This document shows positions 52,965-58,540 of a stretch of 58,540 nt of DNA, piece after piece; position 1 is the stretch's first letter, and each line of letters begins with the position of its first letter. Below the pieces are notes generated by a model that had not been told where the DNA came from, ran no database searches, and saw nothing but the letters and a program-made list of their open reading frames with translations. This stretch comes from Sulfurimonas sp. (lineage in GTDB: Bacteria > Campylobacterota > Campylobacteria > Campylobacterales > Sulfurimonadaceae), in the NCBI RefSeq assembly GCF_023229025.1, contig NZ_JALOAA010000011.1, forward strand, positions 1 to 58,540. Direction: 5' to 3'. The translations under genes and the position numbers were made by a program.

Positions 52965-53386
52965 CCCTCTTTAAGCGTTTTTAAATCTTCTAGCACTATC
53001 TGCTTTTTATCATCTGACAAGAAAATTTCAAAAAGTGCTTCTTGTTTTTTTTGATCAAACTCTTTAAACTTTACAAGAATATACGGTACATTATAAAAAT
53101 CTGCACCTCTAGTTTTCAACTCCAACCTAAAACTCTGGTTTTTATGTCTTAAATAGAGTACATTTTGCGCAGGCACTCTATCATATGATCTAGAGATAAC
53201 TAATCCGCCATTTTTGTATAGTGTCCACTTAAGTTTAAAAATCTTCTCTTTATTGTCATATTTTACAAGAATTTTCTTTTGCTCATCTTTTTTTAGTGAC
53301 ATTTCCCTAATTTCTGTAAAATTATTGGCAAAAATGAAACTAAAACTAAATAAGCAAATAGTAAATAGTCGTAATATAATTTTCAA
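52961..53386 (-). CDS. Hypothetical secreted protein, 141 residues
   Basis: Has a signal peptide (ICLFSFSFIFANN) and a beta-rich mature part (FKLKWTLYKNGGLVISRSYDRVP, QNVLYLRHKNQSFRLELKTRG, YNVPYILVKFKEFD). I recognise no family. It starts with TTG directly after the DUF2018 stop and ends overlapping the polyprenyl synthase start (ATGA), so it is firmly within the operon. A periplasmic protein at this place appears, as I recall, in Campylobacter jejuni as well. Function unknown. Confidence 0.78.
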   Translation of the reverse strand: MKIILRLFTICLFSFSFIFANNFTEIREMSLKKDEQKKILVKYDNKEKIFKLKWTLYKNGGLVISRSYDRVPAQNVLYLRHKNQSFRLELKTRGADFYNVPYILVKFKEFDQKKQEALFEIFLSDDKKQIVLEDLKTLKEG

Positions 53387-53668
53387 TTATTCACTTTGTG
53401 AAAGAATCGCACCCATTAACTCAATATAGAGACTTTTTGCATGATCTTGTGTGTCATCCATATTTGAAATCATAAATCTCTTGATATCTTTATCGACATC
53501 TTCCCCAAACTTCTCAATCATCATAAGCTCCATAGCAGCTGCTCTGTCTATAAATTTCTCCAGTTCATGTCTAACAACATCATTGTTTGCGTTAAACAAA
53601 ATATCCATTAATTTGCTCTTAGGAGAGCCCATAAAGATATCATCTTCATCTTCAAAAAGTCCATACAT
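53387..53668 (-). CDS. DUF2018-family protein
   Basis: A 93-residue acidic, helical cytoplasmic protein beginning MYGLFEDEDDIFMGSPKSKLMDILFNANND. The opening LFEDEDDIFMGSPKSK stretch and RHELEKFIDRAAAMELM match DUF2018, a family confined to Campylobacterota with no known function. It is the first gene of the long proS/hem/ubiD transcript, with an extended -10 box 29-37 bases upstream and a TAGGAT ribosome site. Confidence 0.88.
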   Translation of the reverse strand: MYGLFEDEDDIFMGSPKSKLMDILFNANNDVVRHELEKFIDRAAAMELMMIEKFGEDVDKDIKRFMISNMDDTQDHAKSLYIELMGAILSQSE

Positions 53669-53697
53669 TTTATATCCTAAAGTTATTTATTGGCAAG

Positions 53698-53706
53698 ATT
53701 ATAACA
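53698..53706 (-). promoter_or_regulatory. Extended -10 promoter of the DUF2018-hemA-proS-hemC-ubiD operon
   Basis: The minus strand reads TGTTATAAT, the fourth copy of this nonamer in the window, 29 bases before the DUF2018 ATG. It faces away from the FAD oxidoreductase promoter. Confidence 0.6.
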
Positions 53707-53716
53707 TCACAAAAAC

Positions 53717-53752
53717 AATAAAGACTTGAAAATCAACCATTAAGTCTTTATT
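53717..53752. promoter_or_regulatory. 11-bp perfect inverted repeat between divergent promoters
   Basis: AATAAAGACTT (53717-53727) and AAGTCTTTATT (53742-53752) are perfect inverted copies separated by 14 bases. The element lies just upstream of the -10 box of the FAD oxidoreductase gene and 10 bases from that of the DUF2018 operon. No gene ends here, so a regulator-binding site is more likely than a terminator. Confidence 0.45.
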
Positions 53753-53755
53753 TTC

Positions 53756-53761
53756 TATAAT
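53756..53761 (+). promoter_or_regulatory. -10 box of FAD oxidoreductase gene, leaderless spacing
   Basis: TATAAT ends 6 bases before the ATG at 53768 and no ribosome site intervenes, so the mRNA is predicted to start at the ATG. Confidence 0.5.
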
Positions 53762-53767
53762 TATGAG

Positions 53768-54910
53768 ATGAAAATATATGACTTTTTAATTATTGGAGCC
53801 GGAAGTGCGGGATGCAATTTAGCTTATTTTTTAAACAAATACAACAGAAGCGTTGCAGTTGTTGACAGAGAAGGCATAGCAGGTGGAGCAAGCGGTGCGG
53901 CAGGGGCATTTCTCTCGCCTCTTCCTGGAAAAAAAAACAGCTATAACTCTTTGGTAAATGAAGCGCTTGAGTTCTCTTTGGAGTTTTATGAGAATCTTCT
54001 TGATTTAGCAGTAAATAAAAAAGGAGTTCTAAGAGTCCCAAATAGTAATTTTGATAAAGAGAAACTCTCTTATGAGGGCATAAAATATAAATATTTAAGT
54101 AGCAAAAAACTCCATGAAATATCAGAAAAATTTATGGATATAGAGGGCTATTTTTATGAAGATGCCGCAGTAATAGAACCTATACAAATCTGTAATAAAC
54201 TTACACAAGAGTCTGATTTTTTTAAAAAAGATATTAAAGAGTTAACCTTTAAAGATAATCTTTATTTAGTAGATGGCATTTGTGCTAAAAATATTATCTT
54301 AGCGCAAGGTGTTAGCAGCTCTCTAGTCAGTATGCCTTATATGGAAATATCCCCTATTTTCGGGCTTAGAGTTGATGCAAAAACAACAACTAAAGTTCCT
54401 TTTAACATACATAAAAATATCTCTATCTCAACTAATAAAAAAGATAATACACTCTCTATTGGAGCAACCCATGAGAGGCATGACGGCAAAGAGATGGAGT
54501 GTCTTACAACTTGTGATAGATGTAGTTTTTACATTAATAATGAACAGACACAAATAAAGACTCTTTTAAAGCAGGCCAAGGAGCTTATACAACTAGATAA
54601 TTTAGAGGTTGTAAAAATATATAAAGGCGCAAGAGCTACAATTAAGAGCTATTTTCCGGTTGTTGGCAAAGCGGTTGATTATGAGAAGAGCCTAAAGAAG
54701 TACCCCTCTATTAAAAACGGAACAAAAATCCCGCCTGAGGATTTAGAGTACTATCCAAACCTATATGTTATAAATGCGCTTGGTTCAAGAGGCTTTGTAT
54801 TTGGACCATATCTGGCAAAAATTTTAACTCAAAATATTATATGTAATGAGCCGATACCAAAAGAGATATCAACCCAAAAACTTTTTTATAAGATGGCTAG
54901 AAAAAATTAA
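53768..54910 (+). CDS. FAD-dependent oxidoreductase, MnmC2-like stand-alone protein
   Basis: A 380-residue DAO-superfamily flavoprotein. The N-terminal dinucleotide site is FLIIGAGSAGCNLAYFLNK with a VVDRE acidic end, then GGASGAAGAFLSP. The C-terminal part (KGARATIKSYFPVVGKAVDY; LYVINALGSRGFVFGPYLAKIL) follows the pattern of the MnmC oxidoreductase domain, which removes the carboxymethyl group from cmnm5U34 in tRNA. MnmC in enteric bacteria is fused to a methyltransferase; none is fused here. A glycine- or D-amino-acid-oxidase role is the alternative. It contains a CLTTCDRC cysteine cluster (about 245-252). It is monocistronic and apparently leaderless. Confidence 0.8.
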   Translation: MKIYDFLIIGAGSAGCNLAYFLNKYNRSVAVVDREGIAGGASGAAGAFLSPLPGKKNSYNSLVNEALEFSLEFYENLLDLAVNKKGVLRVPNSNFDKEKLSYEGIKYKYLSSKKLHEISEKFMDIEGYFYEDAAVIEPIQICNKLTQESDFFKKDIKELTFKDNLYLVDGICAKNIILAQGVSSSLVSMPYMEISPIFGLRVDAKTTTKVPFNIHKNISISTNKKDNTLSIGATHERHDGKEMECLTTCDRCSFYINNEQTQIKTLLKQAKELIQLDNLEVVKIYKGARATIKSYFPVVGKAVDYEKSLKKYPSIKNGTKIPPEDLEYYPNLYVINALGSRGFVFGPYLAKILTQNIICNEPIPKEISTQKLFYKMARKN

Positions 54911-54915
54911 ATCAG

Positions 54916-55767
54916 TTATAAAACTATTTGTGTGCCGACACCAGCAGATGTAAATAGTTCTAGTAGCAAAGAGTGCTCTATTCTGCCGTCTATTATGTGT
55001 GCTTTTAGTACTCCGCCCTCTATTGCTTCAAGGCAAGCATCCACTTTTGGCACCATTCCGCCATGAATCGTTCCATCAGCCTTTAGAGCCTCCACTTCTT
55101 CTTTCGTAAGCGTGCTAAAGAGCTCTTTATCATTGTTTAAAACACCTGCCGTATCAGTTAAAAATATAATCTTGTTCGCACCAATAGCTTTTGCAACATA
55201 TGAAGCGCATAAATCTGCGTTTATGTTAAAACCAGGGTGACCCATCTCTGTACCGTCTGCAATCGGAGCAATAACAGGAATAAATTTCTCTGCTATTAGA
55301 GTTGAGATAACATCGGCTTTGACTTCTGTGATATTTCCGGTAAGACCCCATTTTGCAAAGTCTTTAGCCTTGGCTGTAATAAATTTTGCATCTTTTCCGC
55401 TAATTCCTATTGCTTTTGCCCCATGAGAGTTTAGGAGCGAGACTATCTCTTTGTTTATCTCCCCGCTTAAAACCATCTCAACAATGCGCATAACCTCTTT
55501 TGAAGTCACGCGTTGCCCGTCAATAAATTTAGTCTCGATATGTAGAGCACTCAGCATCTCACTTATCTGTCTGCCGCCGCCATGAACTATGACGGGCTTG
55601 ATTCCCACTAAATACATAAGAAGTATGTCTTGGGCAAACCTCTCTTTTAATTGAGGTGACTCTTGAGCTGAACCGCCGTATTTTATTACTACTATCTCTT
55701 TGTTAAACTCTTTTATAAACGGTAGAGCCTCAAGAAGCGTCTGAACTGTTTCAATCTTTTTTTGCAT
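54916..55767 (-). CDS. argB: Acetylglutamate kinase
   Basis: Phosphorylates N-acetyl-L-glutamate in arginine synthesis. The 283 residues show VVIKYGGSAQESPQL (phosphate lysine), PVIVHGGGRQISEML (glycine loop), GQRVTSKEVMRIVEMVLSGEINKEIV, GHPGFNINADLCASYVAKAI, IFLTDTAGVL and GGMVPKVDACLEAI. I start at ATG 55767, 7 bases after AGGA. An in-frame GTG at 55773 sits too close to the ribosome site. It has the extended N-terminal helix typical of arginine-sensitive enzymes. It overlaps the lpxK end by 17 bases. Confidence 0.96.
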   Translation of the reverse strand: MQKKIETVQTLLEALPFIKEFNKEIVVIKYGGSAQESPQLKERFAQDILLMYLVGIKPVIVHGGGRQISEMLSALHIETKFIDGQRVTSKEVMRIVEMVLSGEINKEIVSLLNSHGAKAIGISGKDAKFITAKAKDFAKWGLTGNITEVKADVISTLIAEKFIPVIAPIADGTEMGHPGFNINADLCASYVAKAIGANKIIFLTDTAGVLNNDKELFSTLTKEEVEALKADGTIHGGMVPKVDACLEAIEGGVLKAHIIDGRIEHSLLLELFTSAGVGTQIVL

Positions 55768-56674
55768 TAGCACTTCCTATATAACTATCTATAATTTTAA
55801 AAATATTTTCATCAACTTTCACATACATATCTAGTAGAGAAAGGTTTATATCAAACTGCTCTATTTTAACAAAATCTTTATACGTCACCAAAACCGAGTC
55901 TGCTTTGTCCCTTTTAAGGATATCTGAAACCTCTTTTTTAGTAAATATATGATGATCCTCAAAGTAGTTTTTACTGATAACTTCGGGTAAATAATCATCC
56001 AATCTCTGCGGTCTTGCTATTGCAGTTATAAGTGACATTTTATCACTTTTATTTTTAAGTTCAACCACTCTTTTAAAATCAACCCCCTCTTTTACGACAA
56101 GAGCCTCTTTTGTTGCCCATAATCTCTCTCTAAATGGCCCTGAAGGAAGGCAAAAACTGTTTTTACTCTCAACATCTATAAGAATATCAAGCTTTTTTAT
56201 ATCATGCTTTGAGTAGGCATCATCTAAAAACACAATCTTAGCGCCCATCTCTTTAGCTCTGATTATCCCTTTTTTTCTATCTTCGCTTACTACAACAATG
56301 GCACTAGGAATTTTATGTGCATAAATCATAGCTTCATCTCCGCTTCTATTTACATCACATAAAATTTCTCTGCCGTTACTTACTACCACAAGACCGCTAC
56401 TATCTCTTCCATAACCGCGAAGGACTATAGCAGCATCCTTATAATTTGATGCAAGTGCAGTTACAAGAGGGGTTTTACCGCTTCCACCGACACTTAGGTT
56501 TCCAACACTTACGACATCTATGCCTAAATCTTCACTCCTTTTGCTTTTAAAACGCAAAAACATAACAAAACAGTAAAAAAAACTTAAAGGAAGCAGTGAA
56601 ATAGAGATGAATTTTTGTACAAAATTGGGGTTGTAGAAATACTCTTCAACCCAGAAAACTACTCTCTTACGCAT
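55751..56674 (-). CDS. lpxK: Tetraacyldisaccharide 4'-kinase
   Basis: Phosphorylates the 4' position of the lipid A disaccharide made by LpxB. The 307 residues have an N-terminal amphipathic/membrane segment (SISLLPLSFFYCFVMFLRF), the Walker A loop VGNLSVGGSGKTPLVTAL, the AAIVLRGYGRDSSGLVVVS region, GDEAMIYAHKIPSAIVVVSEDRKKG, IVFLDDAYSKHDIKKLDILID (catalytic DD..H) and LPSGPFRERL. It is the second lipid A gene of the window, about 49 kb from lpxB. The junction with the upstream aminotransferase is rich in inverted repeats. Confidence 0.93.
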   Translation of the reverse strand: MRKRVVFWVEEYFYNPNFVQKFISISLLPLSFFYCFVMFLRFKSKRSEDLGIDVVSVGNLSVGGSGKTPLVTALASNYKDAAIVLRGYGRDSSGLVVVSNGREILCDVNRSGDEAMIYAHKIPSAIVVVSEDRKKGIIRAKEMGAKIVFLDDAYSKHDIKKLDILIDVESKNSFCLPSGPFRERLWATKEALVVKEGVDFKRVVELKNKSDKMSLITAIARPQRLDDYLPEVISKNYFEDHHIFTKKEVSDILKRDKADSVLVTYKDFVKIEQFDINLSLLDMYVKVDENIFKIIDSYIGSANAKKD

Positions 56675-56681
56675 TTAAAAA

Positions 56682-56765
56682 ACAATCTATTAGAGTTTTA
56701 GTTGCAAAGAGAGATAGATTGTCTAACATAAAGATTAAACTCTAGTTGATGCTACTAGTTTAATC
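56682..56765 (-). other. Cluster of three interleaved inverted repeats at the degT/lpxK junction
   Basis: Three perfect arms pairs are present: ACAATCTAT 56682-56690 with ATAGATTGT 56714-56722; TAGAGTTT 56691-56698 with AAACTCTA 56737-56744; and GATTAAACT 56733-56741 with AGTTTAATC 56757-56765. The third straddles the aminotransferase stop codon and forms a 9-bp hairpin. The first two are interleaved, as in a pseudoknot. The structures are mutually exclusive in part. Confidence 0.45.
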
Positions 56766-57856
56766 TTATCTATAACATACTTAACCTCTTTATCATCCAT
56801 GCTCGGGTAGATAGGGAGTGACATAATTTTTTGGTAAGTCGTAAGTGCAACAGGAAAGTTGTTTACCTTTAGTGAATATTTATGTTTATAGTATGAAAGA
56901 AAATGCAGAGGAATATAGTGAAGACCGACTTCAACACCATGTTTTTTTAGCTCAAGCGCAAAAGAGTCCCTGTTTTTATCTACTTTGATAATATACAAAG
57001 AGTATGGATGATTATCATCTATTGATTTAGGAGTACTAACATGCTCTACCCCTTCAAAAGCTCTGTTATACATTTGGGCAATCTCTTGAACTCTTTGAAG
57101 GTTTTTGTCCTGCTCCTTTATTTGCGCTCTAATATATGCAGCACTCAATTGACTCATAGAGTAATCAAATCCGATATCCACTACATCATAAATATACTCC
57201 AAGGAGTCGTCATCTCTCTTCATAGCATGCGTTCTTAAAAGATTTGCTCTATCTATAATCTCTTTAGAGTTTGAAACAAGCATTCCGCCGTTACATATAT
57301 CTCTTTTTAGATGAGATGAAAAATTAAAACAGGTAATATCAGCTCCTGTTGACCCGATTTTCTTCTCTTTGTATGTTGCTCCTAAAGCCTCGCAAGCATC
57401 TTCTACAATTTTCACATCATATATTTTTGCCATACTATAGAGTCTCTCTAAATCAACACACTGTCCTGCCACGTGTGTGACTATAACAGCTTTTAGTTTT
57501 TTAGCTTTATTCTCTTCTAAGTAACTCTCTAGCTTATCTAAATTGATATTATAACTCTCAGGGTCAATATCTATAAAAATCGGCTCAGCATCAAAATGGC
57601 GAACAACCTCCGGAACATTCGGGTGAGCATTAACGGAACAGACTATTTTATCCCCTCTTTTTAAGTCAAGTGCTAACATAGCCAAATGAAGAGCCGATGT
57701 GCCATGTGATGTAGCCAAAGCGTACTCCACTCCTATATATGAAGCGAACTCACTCTCAAGCTCCTCAATTTGGTCTATATTTTCACCATCTAAAACATCA
57801 CTAACATTTGAGTGTGCTTCTCTACTGCTCTCATATCTATAAAATGCTACTTTCAT
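56735..57856 (-). CDS. DegT/DnrJ-family aminotransferase with unusual PLP-lysine context
   Basis: A 373-residue PLP-fold-I protein of the sugar aminotransferase family. It has TSHGTSALHLAMLAL (phosphate cradle), VEDACEALGATYKEKKIG (PLP aspartate), the small-domain FDYSMSQLSAAYIRAQIKEQ and VEVGLHYIPLHFLSYY. The segment that should read like HPVKxITTGEGG is FSSHLKRDICNGG, with Lys184 shifted by one place and the TGEG part altered. It may still be active. It lies between lpxK and nadE rather than in a sugar cluster. It differs from the GnnB-like protein at 7314, and its substrate is unknown. Confidence 0.82.
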   Translation of the reverse strand: MKVAFYRYESSREAHSNVSDVLDGENIDQIEELESEFASYIGVEYALATSHGTSALHLAMLALDLKRGDKIVCSVNAHPNVPEVVRHFDAEPIFIDIDPESYNINLDKLESYLEENKAKKLKAVIVTHVAGQCVDLERLYSMAKIYDVKIVEDACEALGATYKEKKIGSTGADITCFNFSSHLKRDICNGGMLVSNSKEIIDRANLLRTHAMKRDDDSLEYIYDVVDIGFDYSMSQLSAAYIRAQIKEQDKNLQRVQEIAQMYNRAFEGVEHVSTPKSIDDNHPYSLYIIKVDKNRDSFALELKKHGVEVGLHYIPLHFLSYYKHKYSLKVNNFPVALTTYQKIMSLPIYPSMDDKEVKYVIDKIKLVASTRV

Positions 57857-57897
57857 TCTCTGTTCCTTATAATGTTATATCTCTTGGATAATAAAAA

Positions 57898-58540
57898 TCA
57901 TGATCTATATTCCCTAGAAGTAAGCTTGGCAATAGGAGGCATTTTTCTCTTAAACGCATTACTAGAAATACGTTTTATAATCATATCTACCATCTCTTTA
58001 TTGCAACCCCTCTCTACCATCTCTTCCACACTTAGTTTATCTTCAATATAATATTTTAACGCCTCATCAAGCTTAGCATAGCTATAGCCCAGATCAGCCT
58101 CATCACTCTGCCCAACCCATAAATCTGCTGATGGTGCTTTTTGTATAATAGTTTTAGTTATTCCCAAATACTCTGCTAGCTCATAGATTTCACTTTTATA
58201 GAGATCTCCTATAGGATTTAATGCACAAGCTAAATCCCCATAAAGAGTTCCATAACCTAACATCAATTCGCTCTTGTTACTAGTTCCTAAAACCAAAGCT
58301 TTTTCTTTGGCTGAAATATCAAAAAGGGCACTCATCCTAAGTCTAGCAGAAAGGTTTCCGCGTCTTAAATTATCCATGTCGGTATTTAGCTCTTCATAAG
58401 CCTTTAGCATCGGCTCAATTGATACCGTTATAGAGTTTAATTTAAAATCAACGCAAAGCTCCTTAGCATCATCCAAAGAGCTTTGTGAAGAGTAATGTGA
58501 AGGCATTTTTACACATAAAAGATTATCTTTGAATACTCTT
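57898..58540 (-). CDS. nadE: NAD synthetase, N-terminus beyond the right edge
   Basis: Makes NAD from nicotinic acid adenine dinucleotide and ammonia or glutamine. The frame is open to the window end, so the N-terminal ATP P-loop (SGGxDS) is not visible. The visible part has MPSHYSSQSSLDDAKELC, NLRRGNLSARLRMSALFDIS, GTSNKSELMLGYGTLYGDLACALNPIGDLYKSEIYELA and the C-terminal KAPSADLWVGQSDEADLGYSYAKLD. This is the ammonia-type domain; whether a glutaminase domain is fused upstream cannot be seen. It is 41 bases upstream of the aminotransferase gene. Confidence 0.95.
   Translation of the reverse strand, partial: RVFKDNLLCVKMPSHYSSQSSLDDAKELCVDFKLNSITVSIEPMLKAYEELNTDMDNLRRGNLSARLRMSALFDISAKEKALVLGTSNKSELMLGYGTLYGDLACALNPIGDLYKSEIYELAEYLGITKTIIQKAPSADLWVGQSDEADLGYSYAKLDEALKYYIEDKLSVEEMVERGCNKEMVDMIIKRISSNAFKRKMPPIAKLTSREYRS

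Noticed and set aside
1..58540. Search for tRNA, rRNA, CRISPR, insertion sequences, prophage, toxin-antitoxin or defence genes
   Set aside because: None seen. Intergenic gaps are short and every larger open frame belongs to a metabolic, signalling, envelope or conserved hypothetical family.

Overview
The window is AT-rich, densely packed chromosomal DNA from a Campylobacterota (Epsilonproteobacteria) bacterium, most like Sulfurimonas or a close relative. I base this on protein character, on a DUF2018 gene, on a UbiD decarboxylase of the kind used in menaquinone synthesis, on many TTG/GTG starts, and on two gene blocks that match, as I recall it, the Campylobacter jejuni order: pheS-pheT-aroA-ispH-rpsA-hypothetical-serA beside a HIT gene, and ubiD-hemC-fxsA-proS-hemA-polyprenyl synthase-hypothetical-DUF2018. 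I see no tRNA, rRNA, CRISPR array, insertion sequence or prophage. No gene-free stretch exceeds 300 bases; the largest (14250-14531) holds only a short imperfect palindrome and a promoter.

Layout. Left edge: start of a catalase gene (-), then tgt (+), a YdcH-like small protein and a dihydroorotase homologue without its metal ligands (-). From 3655 a plus-strand run holds a hybrid histidine kinase, a small cytochrome c, lpxB, a GnnB-like aminotransferase, a GnnA-like oxidoreductase and an LpxA-like protein: a lipid A module that suggests amide-linked (GlcNAc3N) lipid A. Next come dsbD and a GGDEF-EAL protein (-), a CPA2 antiporter, a DUF255 protein, a tiny lipoprotein and pdxJ-pdxA (+). From 19.5 to 25.5 kb there are YceI, two methyltransferases, hisG, coaX, a metallophosphoesterase and a response regulator-kinase fusion with a degenerate receiver. 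An HD-GYP gene at 25.6 kb is broken at a run of ten A. At 26.6-32 kb is a TolC/adaptor/RND efflux operon whose pump is encoded as two half-size genes.

From 32 to 41.4 kb runs the minus-strand pheST-aroA-ispH-rpsA-serA block, then HIT and an MltC-like lytic transglycosylase (+). From 43 to 53.7 kb are OsmC, argH, a cytochrome c and the haem/quinone/proS block with a DsbC-like gene inside it. A stand-alone MnmC-like FAD oxidoreductase (+) follows. The right end carries argB, lpxK, an atypical DegT aminotransferase and nadE (cut by the edge).

The window is mainly housekeeping. I found no complete unknown system such as a defence island or biosynthetic cluster. The points most worth following are the LpxA homologue lacking every active-site histidine, the pseudo-receiver kinase, the A10-interrupted HD-GYP gene, the split RND pump, the editing-domain-less prolyl-tRNA synthetase, and four genes whose -10 boxes sit 5-6 nt before the ATG, predicting leaderless mRNAs.
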